Positions 47,443-55,939 of a DNA stretch of 64,000 nucleotides are shown piece after piece (positions within the stretch are counted from its first letter, which is position 1; every line of letters begins with the position of its first letter). The notes under the pieces are model-generated. The model was not told the DNA's origin, ran no database searches, and saw nothing but the letters and a program-made list of their open reading frames with translations. The translations under genes and the position numbers were made by a program. Origin of the DNA: Curvibacter lanceolatus ATCC 14669 (GTDB lineage: Bacteria > Pseudomonadota > Gammaproteobacteria > Burkholderiales > Burkholderiaceae_C). Location of the stretch: contig NZ_KB906265.1 of the NCBI RefSeq assembly GCF_000381265.1, forward strand, positions 112,229-176,228, read 5' to 3'.

Positions 47443-47652
47443 ATGAAAAAACTACTGACTGCGATTCTCTCGGCCGCCCTGGTGGTCATGCCCCTGGCCC
47501 TGACCAGCACCGAAGCCGCTGCCAAGACGCCGCACAGCGTCAAGGCCTCGGGCAAACATGCCAAGAAGGCCGGCAAGCACGGCAAGAAGGCCAAGAGCAA
47601 GCATGCCAAGCACGCCAAGAGCGCGCACAAGGCCAAGGCCCACACCTTCTGA
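47443..47652 (+). CDS. small secreted Lys/His/Ala-rich protein
   Basis: The 69-residue product has a clear Sec signal peptide (MKKLLTAILSAALVVMPLAL, cleaved after about residue 27). The 42-residue mature part contains 14 Lys and 7 His and no acidic residue, arranged as degenerate KHAKK/KHGKK/KHAKHAK units. It resembles acid-shock-type (Asr-like) or other low-complexity cationic periplasmic proteins, not a known enzyme. Histone-like proteins look similar but lack signal peptides. Possible roles are buffering, metal or DNA/envelope binding, all inference. A terminator follows 24 bp after the stop. Confidence 0.8.
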   Translation: MKKLLTAILSAALVVMPLALTSTEAAAKTPHSVKASGKHAKKAGKHGKKAKSKHAKHAKSAHKAKAHTF

Positions 47653-47676
47653 GCGGCCCAGCGCCCCTCAGCGATC

Positions 47677-47700
47677 AGGCCCGCCGCGTGCGGGCCTTTT
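47677..47700 (+). terminator. rho-independent terminator
   Basis: AGGCCCGC-CGCGT-GCGGGCCTTTT, a GC-rich 8-bp stem followed by T4, lies after the Lys/His-rich gene and before the convergent ubiA. Confidence 0.85.
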
Positions 47701-47727
47701 CATTCAGGCCGGAATTCAGGTCGAAAT

Positions 47728-48621
47728 TCATGCCAGCCAGCCGGCCAGCAGCAGGCTGGCGAACAAGGTGGCCCCCAGCCAGTGGTTGGCTCGGAAGGCC
47801 TTGAAGCAGCCGTCCCGGCTGCGGTTGCGGATCAGGCCCACATGCCAGCCGACCTGGGCCAGGGCCAACAGCAGCCCCCCGCCCAGGAAGACGGCCGGCA
47901 CGCGCTCCCGCAGCACCAGCCCCCAGATCAGCAGGCTCAGCCCATAAAAGGCGGTGACGGCGGCCACATCCCAGCGACCCAGGGTGATGGCCGAGGTTTT
48001 CATGCCGATCTTCAGGTCATCGTCGCGATCCACCATGGCGTACTCGGTGTCATAGGCCAGCACCCACAACAGATTGCTCAGCACCAGCCAGCCCACCAGC
48101 GGCGACAGGGGTACGCCCTGCGCCGTGAAGGCCATCGGAATGCCAAAGCTGAACGCCACGCCCAGCACGGCCTGCGGCATGGACAGCAGGCGCTTGGCAT
48201 ACGGGTAGAACAGCGTCACCGCCAGGGCGCCAAAAGACCACAGGATCGTGAGCCCGTTGGTGGTCAGCGCCAGGCCAAAGGACAGCAAGGCCAGCACAGC
48301 CCCCAGCGCCAAGGCCTCGCGCACCGAAACAGCGCCCGAGGTGACCGGCCGGTTGGCCGTGCGCTTCACATGGCGGTCAAAGCCGCGGTCGGCCACATCG
48401 TTCACGCAGCACCCGGCACTGCGCATCAAGATGGTGCCCAGCGTGAACACAATGAGCAGATGCCAGCCCGGGAAGCCGCCCTTGGCCACCCACAGCGCAC
48501 TCAGCGTGGGCCACAGCAGCAACAGCCAGCCGGCAGGCCGGTCCCAGCGGATCAGGCTGAGGTAAAGCGCCAGACGGCTCGGAGACGGTGTGGCAGAGGA
48601 AGGGCTGGAGGAGGCGGTCAT
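47728..48621 (-). CDS. ubiA: 4-hydroxybenzoate polyprenyltransferase
   Basis: The 297-residue membrane protein has both Asp-rich prenyl-diphosphate motifs, [19 protein letters not shown] near residue 72 and [20 protein letters not shown] near 190, and about eight hydrophobic helices. It joins the polyprenyl tail to 4-hydroxybenzoate in ubiquinone synthesis. It is monocistronic, convergent with the small secreted protein gene; no ubiC is adjacent. Confidence 0.95.
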   Translation of the reverse strand: MTASSSPSSATPSPSRLALYLSLIRWDRPAGWLLLLWPTLSALWVAKGGFPGWHLLIVFTLGTILMRSAGCCVNDVADRGFDRHVKRTANRPVTSGAVSVREALALGAVLALLSFGLALTTNGLTILWSFGALAVTLFYPYAKRLLSMPQAVLGVAFSFGIPMAFTAQGVPLSPLVGWLVLSNLLWVLAYDTEYAMVDRDDDLKIGMKTSAITLGRWDVAAVTAFYGLSLLIWGLVLRERVPAVFLGGGLLLALAQVGWHVGLIRNRSRDGCFKAFRANHWLGATLFASLLLAGWLA

Positions 48622-48713
48622 CGCAGGCGGGCTCGGTCAAAGAAGGGCGGTGGCAATTTTCGCAGCAAGCCGCCCCGGCCCGAAGGCACCCGGGACCGTT
48701 CAGAACCGCGAAA

Positions 48714-49223
48714 TCACTCTTCGAGCAGCGAACGCAGCATCCAGGCGGTCTGCTCGTGCACCGTCAGGCGCTGGGTCAGCAGGTCGGCCGTGGGTTCGTC
48801 ACTGGCCTTGTCGGCCAGCGGGAACAGCTCGCGCGCCGTGCGCGCCACCGCCTCGTGGCCGGTGACCAGAATGCGCACCATCTCCAGTGCCTTGGGCGGG
48901 GTGCCCGGGGCGTCGGGCACGGTGGCCAGCTTGCCGAAGTCGGCGTACGAGCCCGGCGCCACATGGCCCAGCGAGCGGATGCGCTCGGCAATCGGGTCGA
49001 CCGCGTTCCACAGTTCGGTGTACTGCACCATGAACATGGTGTGCAGGGTGTTGAACATCGGCCCGGTCACGTTCCAGTGGAAGTTGTGCGTGGTCAGGTA
49101 CAGGGTGTAAGTGTCGGCCAGCAGGCGCGACAGGCCCTTGGCGATGGCCGCACGGTCCTTGTCACTGATGCCGATGTTGATCGCGGGCGCCGTCTTGGGG
49201 GTGCTGCGGGGGGCTTTGGCCAT
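48714..49223 (-). CDS. dps: Dps-family ferritin-like DNA-protection protein
   Basis: The 169-residue protein contains the Dps ferroxidase set: [20 protein letters not shown] and [19 protein letters not shown], with both His and the Asp/Glu ligands at the inter-subunit site. The N-terminal tail ([12 protein letters not shown]) is short and basic, which may support DNA binding. It oxidises Fe(II) with peroxide and stores iron. It lies downstream of oxyR on the same strand with a 147-bp gap, consistent with its own OxyR-responsive promoter. Confidence 0.93.
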   Translation of the reverse strand: MAKAPRSTPKTAPAINIGISDKDRAAIAKGLSRLLADTYTLYLTTHNFHWNVTGPMFNTLHTMFMVQYTELWNAVDPIAERIRSLGHVAPGSYADFGKLATVPDAPGTPPKALEMVRILVTGHEAVARTARELFPLADKASDEPTADLLTQRLTVHEQTAWMLRSLLEE

Positions 49224-49261
49224 GGGGTCACTCCTTCAGTGTTGAAAAACAAACCATCCAC

Positions 49262-49305
49262 AAAGGCTTGAGTCGACGCGTCCATGTGGCAGACCTCAAG
49301 CCTTT
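49262..49305. repeat. 11-bp inverted repeat with 22-bp spacer in the oxyR-dps gap
   Basis: AAAGGCTTGAG (49262-49272) and CTCAAGCCTTT (49295-49305) are perfect inverted arms. The transcribed RNA could form a long-loop hairpin 39 bp upstream of the dps start, or the arms could be a DNA site. It has no T-run of terminator type. Confidence 0.6.
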
Positions 49306-49370
49306 TGTAATCAGAAGATTCAATGTAACTCCGCCAGACGGTCAAGCACGTAGGACGATCGCTCAAGGAA

Positions 49371-50327
49371 TCAAGACAGACGTTTGACACCGGGCAACTC
49401 GCAGGCATAAATCGAGTTGCGCAGGGCGGCAATCGCCTCGTAACGGGTGAAGCTGCGGCGCCAGGCCAGCACCACGCGGCGGTAAGGCACATCGCCCTCG
49501 AACGGCAGATACACCACATGGGCCTCATCGTCGCTCTTGCGGCGGCGCGTGCGCGGGGTCAGGGCGTCCTTGGGCACGCTCAGGCGGGGCACCAGGGTCA
49601 CGCCCATGCCGGCGGCCACCATGTGCTTGATGGTCTCCAGCGACGAGCCCTCGAAGCTCTTGCGGATGCCCTCGGCATTGCTTGAAAAACGGGCGAACTC
49701 CGGGCACACCTCGAGCACATGGTCGCGAAAGCAATGGCCGTTGCCCAGCAGCAGCATGGTTTCGCTCTTCATCTCTTCGGCCGTGATGCTCTTGCGCGCG
49801 GCCAGCGCGTGGGTGCTGGGCACGGCGGCCATGAAGGGCTCGTCGTACAGCGGCGCCAGCGCCAGCCCCGTGTCGGGGAAGGGTTCGGCCATGATGGCGC
49901 AGTCGATCTCGCCGGTGCGCAGCATCTCCAGCAGCTTGACGGTGAAGTTCTCCTGCAGCATCAGCGGCATCTGCGGCGTGCGCGAGATGGCCTGGCGCAC
50001 CAGATCGGGCAGCAGGTAGGGGCCGATGGTGTAGATCACCCCCAGCTTCAAGGCGCCGGCCAACGGGTCTTTGCCGCGCTTGGCAATCTCCTTGATGGCG
50101 GCGGCCTGCTCCAGCACGCTTTGCGCCTGGCGCACGATCTCCTCGCCCAGCGGGGTGACGCTGACCTCGTTGGCGCTGCGCTCGAACAGCTTCACCTCCA
50201 GCTCGTCTTCGAGCTTGCGGATCGCCACCGACAAGGTCGGCTGCGAGACAAAGCAGGCCTCGGCGGCTTTGCCAAAGTGCTTTTCGCGCGCCACGGCCAC
50301 GATGTATTTGAGTTCGGTCAGGGTCAT
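49371..50327 (-). CDS. oxyR: hydrogen-peroxide-sensing regulator OxyR
   Basis: The 318-residue LysR protein has the HTH TLTELKYIVAVAREKHFGKA followed by SQPTLSVAIRKLEDELEVKL. Its redox cysteines fall at residues 199 and 208 (GHCFRDHVLEVCPEF), exactly the E. coli OxyR positions. It switches to an activator when these form a disulfide. It lies upstream of dps and downstream of divergently or separately transcribed recG, with recG ending 45 bp away on the same strand. Confidence 0.96.
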   Translation of the reverse strand: MTLTELKYIVAVAREKHFGKAAEACFVSQPTLSVAIRKLEDELEVKLFERSANEVSVTPLGEEIVRQAQSVLEQAAAIKEIAKRGKDPLAGALKLGVIYTIGPYLLPDLVRQAISRTPQMPLMLQENFTVKLLEMLRTGEIDCAIMAEPFPDTGLALAPLYDEPFMAAVPSTHALAARKSITAEEMKSETMLLLGNGHCFRDHVLEVCPEFARFSSNAEGIRKSFEGSSLETIKHMVAAGMGVTLVPRLSVPKDALTPRTRRRKSDDEAHVVYLPFEGDVPYRRVVLAWRRSFTRYEAIAALRNSIYACELPGVKRLS

Positions 50328-50372
50328 GAAGGTCTTTGCTGCATGCCGGGCCCGAAGGGGCCCAGCCGGTCC

Positions 50373-52517
50373 TCAGGCTTTGAGGAACTCTGATTTTCCT
50401 CCCAACCAGCGGCTCACGTGCGCCTGGGCCATTTCGGGGTAGCGGTCCAGCATCAGGGGTGCGGCCTCGCGGGCCCAGTCCAGCAGCACGGTGTCGGTGG
50501 CCAGATCGGCAAAACGCAGCAGCGGCGCCCCCGACTGGCGCGCGCCCAGGAACTCGCCGGGCCCCCGGATCTCCAGATCGCGCCGGGCGATCTCGAAGCC
50601 GTCGGCGGTCTCGGCCATGGCGCGCAGGCGCTCGCGGGCCGTCTCGCCCAGGCGCCCGCTCTCGTTGGTGGCGTACAGCAGCACGCAGGCCGAGGCCGCC
50701 GCGCCCCGCCCCACCCGGCCACGCAACTGGTGCAGCTGGCTCAGGCCAAAGCGCTCGGCGTGCTCGATCACCATCAAGGAGGCATTCGGTACATCCACCC
50801 CCACCTCGATCACGGTGGTGCTGACCAGCACGCCCATCTGGCCGCTGGTGAAGAGCTCCATCACCGCCTTTTTCTCGGCCGTGGGCATGCGCGAATGCAG
50901 CAGCCCCACCATCACGCCGGGCAAGGCATCGCTGAGGTCGGTATGGGTGGCCGTGGCGTTGCTGAGGTCCAGCGCCTCGCTCTCCTCAATCAAAGGGCAG
51001 ACCCAATAGACCTGGCGCCCTTGCGCAATTTGATCGGCAATGCGCGCCACCACCTCATCGCGCCGGCTGTCGGACACCAGCTTGGTCACGATGGGCGTGC
51101 GGCCGGGCGGCAGCTCGTCGATGGTGGACACATCCAGGTCGGCGTAATAGCTCATGGCCAGGGTGCGCGGGATGGGCGTGGCGCTCATCATCAGCAGGTG
51201 CGGCTCGCGCCCGCTGCCGTCATCGAGCTTGCTGCGCAGGGCCAGGCGCTGGGCCACGCCGAAGCGGTGCTGCTCGTCGATCAGGGCCAGGGCCAGGTTC
51301 TTGAACTTGACCTGGTCCTGGATCACCGCATGCGTGCCCACCACCAGCGCCGCCTCGCCGCTCTCCACCAGGGCCAGGGCAGCGCCCCGCTCCTTCTTCT
51401 TCTGGGCCCCCGCCAGCCAGGCCACTTTTTTGCCCAGCGGTGCCAGCAGCGGCTCCAGCCAGCCGACCAGCTTGCCGAAGTGCTGCTCGGCCAGGATTTC
51501 GGTCGGGGCCATCAAGGCGCATTGCCAGCCCGCATCGATGCAGATCGCCGCTGCCAGCGCCGCCACCACCGTCTTGCCCGAGCCCACATCGCCCTGCAGC
51601 AGCCGGTGCATGGGCACGCCGCGCGCCAGATCGTGGGCGATCTCTTCGCACACCCGGCGCTGGGCCGCCGTGAGCGCAAAAGGCAACACCGCCAGCAACT
51701 GCTCGTGCAGCGACAGCACGCCGCGCTGGTGCCGCGGCTGCAGGGCCGGGGCGCGCAGGCGCGCGCGCTCGCGCTTGGATTCGAGCTGCGACAGCTGCTG
51801 CGCCAGCAGCTCTTCGGCCTTGAGGCGTTGCCAGGCCGGGTGGCTGTGGTCCTCCAGCGCCGCCAGCGACACATCGGGCGTGGGGTGGTGCAAAAAGGAC
51901 AGGGCCGAACGCAGATCGGACAGGCGCAGAAAATCAATGCCCTGCAAGACCTCGGGCGGGATGGTCTCGCTGAGGTCGGCGCGCATCAGGCCCGACTGCA
52001 CGGCGCGGCGCAGGTAGGGCTGTGGCAACTGGGCCACGGTGGGGTAGATCGGTGTCAGCGCCGTGGGCAGCTCGCCGCCGGCCAGGCGGAACGCCGGGTG
52101 CAGCATCTGCCGCCCCCAGAACCCACCCTTGATCTCACCCCGCACCCGCAGCAGGGCGCCCACCGCCAGCGTCTTCTGGTGCGAGGGGTAGAAGCTGAAA
52201 AAACGCAGCTCGCAGCTGCCGCTCTCGTCCTCTACCGTCACCACCAGCTGGCGGCGCGGGCGCAGGGTGATCTCGCTCTTCACCACCGTGGCCTCGATCT
52301 GCACCGTGTCGCCATCGCGGGCGTTGCGCAGCAAGGTGATGCGGGTCTCGTCCTCGTAGCGCAGTGGCAGGTGCAGCGCCAGGTCGATGTCACGGCGCAG
52401 CCCCATCTTGAGCAGGGCTTTTTGCGGCGGCGAGAGTTCACGCCCGGCAGGAGCAGCCATGTCTGGCTTGGCAGACTTGGGCGGAGAGGGCGGTGTGGCG
52501 GGGGGCTTGGGGGCCAT
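50373..52517 (-). CDS. recG: ATP-dependent DNA helicase RecG
   Basis: The 714-residue protein has the N-terminal wedge domain (residues 60-200) and the helicase motifs: RLLQGDVGSGKTVVAALAA (Walker A), LALIDEQHRFGVAQRLAL (DEQH), MMSATPIPRTLAMSYYADLD and HQLRGRVGRGAA. It remodels stalled replication forks and Holliday junctions. In E. coli DEQH replaces DExH likewise. A GGGCCC-CTTC-GGGCCC hairpin lies after the stop. Confidence 0.97.
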   Translation of the reverse strand: MAPKPPATPPSPPKSAKPDMAAPAGRELSPPQKALLKMGLRRDIDLALHLPLRYEDETRITLLRNARDGDTVQIEATVVKSEITLRPRRQLVVTVEDESGSCELRFFSFYPSHQKTLAVGALLRVRGEIKGGFWGRQMLHPAFRLAGGELPTALTPIYPTVAQLPQPYLRRAVQSGLMRADLSETIPPEVLQGIDFLRLSDLRSALSFLHHPTPDVSLAALEDHSHPAWQRLKAEELLAQQLSQLESKRERARLRAPALQPRHQRGVLSLHEQLLAVLPFALTAAQRRVCEEIAHDLARGVPMHRLLQGDVGSGKTVVAALAAAICIDAGWQCALMAPTEILAEQHFGKLVGWLEPLLAPLGKKVAWLAGAQKKKERGAALALVESGEAALVVGTHAVIQDQVKFKNLALALIDEQHRFGVAQRLALRSKLDDGSGREPHLLMMSATPIPRTLAMSYYADLDVSTIDELPPGRTPIVTKLVSDSRRDEVVARIADQIAQGRQVYWVCPLIEESEALDLSNATATHTDLSDALPGVMVGLLHSRMPTAEKKAVMELFTSGQMGVLVSTTVIEVGVDVPNASLMVIEHAERFGLSQLHQLRGRVGRGAAASACVLLYATNESGRLGETARERLRAMAETADGFEIARRDLEIRGPGEFLGARQSGAPLLRFADLATDTVLLDWAREAAPLMLDRYPEMAQAHVSRWLGGKSEFLKA

Positions 52518-52641
52518 GACTGTATTTTTACCCAGTCTTTCAAAGGCCAGGCGCTGCGCACTTCAAAAATGCTGGCCTTTGCACTGCGCCGAGACGGTGA
52601 ATGCCCCCTCAATCCCCTCAACAAGCCCTCGTGATGCTTAA

Positions 52642-52660
52642 TATGATGCAATTCAGCATC
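52642..52660 (+). promoter_or_regulatory. vapBC promoter/operator
   Basis: A -10-like TATGAT (52642-52647) overlaps an inverted repeat GATGC-AATTCA-GCATC (52645-52660), 18 bp before the antitoxin start. An additional GATGC occurs at 52633. Overlap of an inverted repeat with the -10 is what autoregulated toxin-antitoxin promoters show. Confidence 0.6.
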
Positions 52661-52678
52661 CAAATTGGTGAGGCCCTC

Positions 52679-52885
52679 ATGCGAACCACGGTGACCATCG
52701 ACGATGCCCTGTACGAACAAGCGCTTGAAATGGCCGATCCCGGCATGGACAAATCGGATTTGTTCCGTGAGGCGATCAAGGCCTTTGTGCGGCTGCAGGC
52801 CGGCAAGCGCCTGGCCGCCCTGGGAGGCAGCCAACCCGAGGCCGCAGACATCCCCAGGCAGCGCGAAGCCCCCGCCACGCCATGA
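52679..52885 (+). CDS. vapB: VapB-type antitoxin
   Basis: The 68-residue protein is a ribbon-helix-helix type antitoxin: [20 protein letters not shown] and [20 protein letters not shown], followed by a short flexible tail that would block the toxin. TGAGG precedes the ATG at 52679. Its stop overlaps the toxin start by ATGA. The first frame extends upstream to 52601, but those codons lack a ribosome site and family similarity. Confidence 0.9.
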   Translation: MRTTVTIDDALYEQALEMADPGMDKSDLFREAIKAFVRLQAGKRLAALGGSQPEAADIPRQREAPATP

Positions 52886-53262
52886 CGGTGCTGGTCGACA
52901 CCTCGGTGTGGGTGGCCCACTTCCGACAGCGCAATGAGACGCTGGTGCAGCTGCTTCTGACGGATCAGGCGCTGACCCACCCGCTGGTGCTCGGTGAACT
53001 GGCCTGCGGCACGCCGCCCGAACCCCGCGGTCGCACCCTGGGCGACATCGGCCTGCTGCGCGCGGCCCAGCAAGCCAGTCTGCAAGAGGTGATGGCCTTC
53101 ATTGAACGGGAACATTTGCATGGCTTGGGCTGCGGCATCGTCGATCTGCTGCTGTTGACCTCCACCCTGCTGACCCCGGGCGCCACGCTCTGGACCCTGG
53201 ACCAGCGCCTGGACACGCTGTGTCGGCGTTTTCAGGTGAGCCACGCGGCCAAACTGCATTAA
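52882..53262 (+). CDS. vapC: VapC-type PIN-domain ribonuclease toxin
   Basis: The 126-residue PIN-domain protein has the four acidic residues expected at the Mg site: Asp6 (LVDTSVW), Glu39 (LVLGELACG), Asp88 (CGIVDLL) and Asp107 (WTLDQRL). VapC toxins cleave initiator tRNA or other RNAs. It is translationally coupled to vapB. The target is not predictable. Confidence 0.92.
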   Translation: MTVLVDTSVWVAHFRQRNETLVQLLLTDQALTHPLVLGELACGTPPEPRGRTLGDIGLLRAAQQASLQEVMAFIEREHLHGLGCGIVDLLLLTSTLLTPGATLWTLDQRLDTLCRRFQVSHAAKLH

Positions 53263-53320
53263 GCTGCGCGCCTGATCTTTCACAACCCCTTGGCACGGGC
53301 CTGTCAGGCCCTCAAGCACC

Positions 53321-54385
53321 ATGACGCTTCACCCCGCTTCCCGTCCGTTCACCCTGGCCGATTTCGACTTCGAACTGCCGCCTGAACTGATCGCCCAACA
53401 CCCCGCTGCCGAGCGCAGCGCCTCGCGCCTGCTCGACGGCACCGGCCCGGCCCCCATCGACCGCATCTTCAAAGAGCTGCCCAGCCTGCTGCGTGCCGGC
53501 GACCTGCTGGTGTTCAACGACACCCAGGTGATCAAGGCGCGCCTGTTCGGCGAGAAGTCCACCGGCGGCAAGGTCGAACTGCTGGTCGAGCGCGTGCTGC
53601 AGGACCACGAGGTGGTGGCCCACATGAAGGTGAGCAAGAAGCCGCCCGTGGGCAGCACGCTGGAGATGGTGGGCGGCTTCAGCGCCACCCTGCTGGGCCG
53701 CTGGCCTGACGAGGACGGCGCGCTGTTCCGCTTCCGCTTCAGCGGCGAACCCCATGCCCTGATGGCCGCCCACGGCCACGTGCCCCTGCCCCCCTACATC
53801 GAACACGGCGACTCGGCCGAGGACGAGCAGCGCTACCAGACCGTGTTCGCCCGCCACCCCGGGGCCGTCGCCGCACCCACGGCCGCCCTGCACTTTGACG
53901 AGCCCCTGCTGGCCGAACTGGCCGCGCGCGGCATCGAGCGCGCCAGCGTCACCCTGCACGTGGGGGCCGGCACCTTCCAGCCCGTCAAGACCGAGAACCT
54001 GGCCGAGCACAAGATGCACCGCGAGTGGTACCAGGTGCCGCTGGACACCCTGGCCGCCCTGGAGCGCTGCCGCCAGCGCGGCGGCCGCGTGGTGGCCGTG
54101 GGCACCACCACCGTGCGCACCCTGGAATCGTGGGCCCAGTCGGGCCAGACCTCGGGCGACACGCAGATCTTCATCACGCCCGGCTTCAGCTTCAAGGTGG
54201 TCGACGTGCTGATCACCAACTTCCACCTGCCCAAGAGCACGCTGATGATGCTGGTCAGCGCCCTGGCCGGCTACGAGCCCATCATGGCCCTGTACCGCCA
54301 CGCCATCGCCCACCAGTACCGCTTCTTCAGCTATGGGGATGCGATGCTGCTGGAGCGCCGACCCACTGGCTCACCAGCGACCTGA
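53321..54385 (+). CDS. queA: S-adenosylmethionine:tRNA ribosyltransferase-isomerase
   Basis: The 354-residue protein contains the QueA hallmarks: [52 protein letters not shown] and THFNF-type [20 protein letters not shown]. It adds the epoxycyclopentanediol moiety to preQ1-tRNA, the second last queuosine step. Its stop abuts the stop of the convergent lipoprotein gene with no spacer. Confidence 0.97.
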   Translation: MTLHPASRPFTLADFDFELPPELIAQHPAAERSASRLLDGTGPAPIDRIFKELPSLLRAGDLLVFNDTQVIKARLFGEKSTGGKVELLVERVLQDHEVVAHMKVSKKPPVGSTLEMVGGFSATLLGRWPDEDGALFRFRFSGEPHALMAAHGHVPLPPYIEHGDSAEDEQRYQTVFARHPGAVAAPTAALHFDEPLLAELAARGIERASVTLHVGAGTFQPVKTENLAEHKMHREWYQVPLDTLAALERCRQRGGRVVAVGTTTVRTLESWAQSGQTSGDTQIFITPGFSFKVVDVLITNFHLPKSTLMMLVSALAGYEPIMALYRHAIAHQYRFFSYGDAMLLERRPTGSPAT

Positions 54386-55024
54386 TCAAGAGGCACAGGC
54401 CGGGAAGCGCCGGGCCTGCTCCTCCTTGGGCAGCAGGGTGGCCAGATCCGCATCGCGCAGCACGGCGATGTAGTCGCCCTGGGCGTTGAAGCGCAGCAGG
54501 GTGCTCACCCGCAGACTGCGCGAGGCCCCGGGCGGCTGACAGCCCTCAAAAGCCAGACCCAGGCCGAGCCGGCGCTTGCCCTCACTGCCTTTCCAGCCCA
54601 GGGCCCGGCTGCGCAAGGCCTGCAGGCGCGCCAGGCTGGCCGGTGCGATGCGCCAGACATGCAACTGCAGCCCCGGGCCGGCCTCCCCCGCCAGAGGGCT
54701 GAGTTCGGCCGCCCCCCTCATTTCTTCGAGCGGCAGCTTTTCCTCCAGCGTTTCCCAGGTCGTCTGCCCGTTCACGGGGGGCAGCTCACGCGCCACCGTC
54801 ACATCCAGGGTCATGGAGGACGGGTTCAGCCGCAGCGAGGCGGGGGCCACCAGGGCCGCACGCAAAGCGCCCGGGTCCAGGTCTTCCAGCTGCAGCGCCC
54901 GCAGCTTCCACAGCGAAGCCAGGGGCACGCTGCCGCAGCCGGCCAGCGCCCCGACCAGCAAGGCAGCCAGGCAGGCCCGCCCAAAACGCACAGAAAGACC
55001 CACAAAAAGACGGACAAGAGACAT
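54386..55024 (-). CDS. putative lipoprotein of unknown function
   Basis: The 212-residue product has a leader with RFGRACLAALLVGALAGCGS, a lipobox ending in Cys, so it is probably a lipoprotein. The rest has mixed alpha/beta character with LRLNPSSMTLDVTVARELPP and LQLHVWRIAPASLARLQALR, and no family I recognise. The AAGAAGGG before the ATG at 55024 fixes the start over 55060. The stop codon abuts that of queA. It shares an AT-rich divergent promoter region with the DUF2975 gene, suggesting joint control. Confidence 0.75.
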   Translation of the reverse strand: MSLVRLFVGLSVRFGRACLAALLVGALAGCGSVPLASLWKLRALQLEDLDPGALRAALVAPASLRLNPSSMTLDVTVARELPPVNGQTTWETLEEKLPLEEMRGAAELSPLAGEAGPGLQLHVWRIAPASLARLQALRSRALGWKGSEGKRRLGLGLAFEGCQPPGASRSLRVSTLLRFNAQGDYIAVLRDADLATLLPKEEQARRFPACAS

Positions 55025-55042
55025 CACGGCACCCTTCTTTGT

Positions 55043-55089
55043 TTGACTAATTTTCTGCAATTCAACAAAATATTATTGTTTTACAGAAA
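55043..55089. promoter_or_regulatory. AT-rich divergent promoter with two inverted repeats
   Basis: TTTCTG (55052-55057) and CAGAAA (55084-55089) flank a second inverted repeat, AACAA-N7-TTGTT (55064-55080), in an 84-bp gap much richer in A/T than its neighbours. TTGACT (55043-55048) could be a -35. These are candidate sites for the XRE regulator encoded next in the rightward operon. Confidence 0.45.
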
Positions 55090-55108
55090 TTAAATCCTGT
55101 CTACCGCC

Positions 55109-55681
55109 ATGACAAACGATCTTCAATCCCCGGCCTTCCAACGCCTATCGCGGCTGCTCAACGGCCTGACCTGGGCCTGCGGCCTGCTGGGAGTCGGCTT
55201 TTCCGTGGCCCGCTGGGTCGGCCTGGGCCGAGGCGGCGAAAGCGCCTGGCACAGCCTTTTGCTGCCCCTGCAAGCCCAGTTGGCGGGCTTGAAGCCGCCC
55301 CCCAGCTTGAGCTGGCCCTGGCAGTTGGCCGGGCTGGGCCTGGAGTGCCTGCCACTGGCCGCCCTGGCACTCAGCCTGTTGAGCCTGCGCAGCATCTGCG
55401 CCGCCTTCATCGCCGGCGAGGTGTTCTCGGGACAGGCGGTGCGCGGCTTCAAGCGCCTGGGTCAGGGCCTGATGGCCATGGCCTTGCTCAGCGTGCTGTA
55501 CGGCGCGGGGGTGACGGCCTTGCTGTCCTGGCTGGCCTCGGGGCAGCACGGCGGCCTCGTGGCGGTCTCGCTGGGCTCGTTCGAGATCAGCCTGCTGATC
55601 CTGGGGCTGTTGATGCGACTGCTGTCCCAGGTGATGGCCGAAGGCCAGCGCCTGAAGGCAGAAACCGAAGCCTTTGTCTGA
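55109..55681 (+). CDS. DUF2975 membrane protein
   Basis: The 190-residue protein has four hydrophobic segments: about residues 18-38, 72-92, 112-135 and 148-168. The block LRSICAAFIAGEVFSGQAVR between helices 2 and 3 is the DUF2975 pattern, followed by FKRLGQGLMAMALLSVLYGA. Related YoaS-like proteins occur with a small XRE regulator, as here. Function is unknown. Confidence 0.85.
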   Translation: MTNDLQSPAFQRLSRLLNGLTWACGLLGVGFSVARWVGLGRGGESAWHSLLLPLQAQLAGLKPPPSLSWPWQLAGLGLECLPLAALALSLLSLRSICAAFIAGEVFSGQAVRGFKRLGQGLMAMALLSVLYGAGVTALLSWLASGQHGGLVAVSLGSFEISLLILGLLMRLLSQVMAEGQRLKAETEAFV

Positions 55682-55696
55682 GGATCAGGACAGCCC

Positions 55697-55939
55697 ATGC
55701 CCATCCTGGTCAAACTGGACGAAATGCTGGTGCGCCGAAAGGTGAAGTCGCGCGACCTGGCCGCCCACATCGGCATCACCGAAGCCAACCTCTCGCTGCT
55801 CAAAAGCGGCAAGGTCAAAGGCGTGCGCTTCGACACCCTGGCCGCCATCTGCGAGTACCTGGCCTGCCAGCCGGGTGATCTGCTGGCCTGGTCACCGGGC
55901 ACAGAGGAGCCCACCGAGCCGGATGCTGCGAGCGATTGA
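55697..55939 (+). CDS. XRE-family small HTH regulator (YozG-like)
   Basis: The 80-residue protein is one Cro/CI-type HTH: PILVKLDEMLVRRKVKSRDL, AAHIGITEANLSLLKSGKVK and GVRFDTLAAICEYLACQPGD. It matches the YozG-type regulators paired with DUF2975 membrane proteins. It follows the DUF2975 gene by 15 bp and overlaps the next gene by 17 bp. It probably autoregulates the module. Confidence 0.9.
   Translation: MPILVKLDEMLVRRKVKSRDLAAHIGITEANLSLLKSGKVKGVRFDTLAAICEYLACQPGDLLAWSPGTEEPTEPDAASD

Noticed and set aside
50418..52634. 738-residue plus-strand frame opposite recG
   Set aside because: Shadow frame: Gln/His/Leu/Arg-rich, no motif, and recG is complete.
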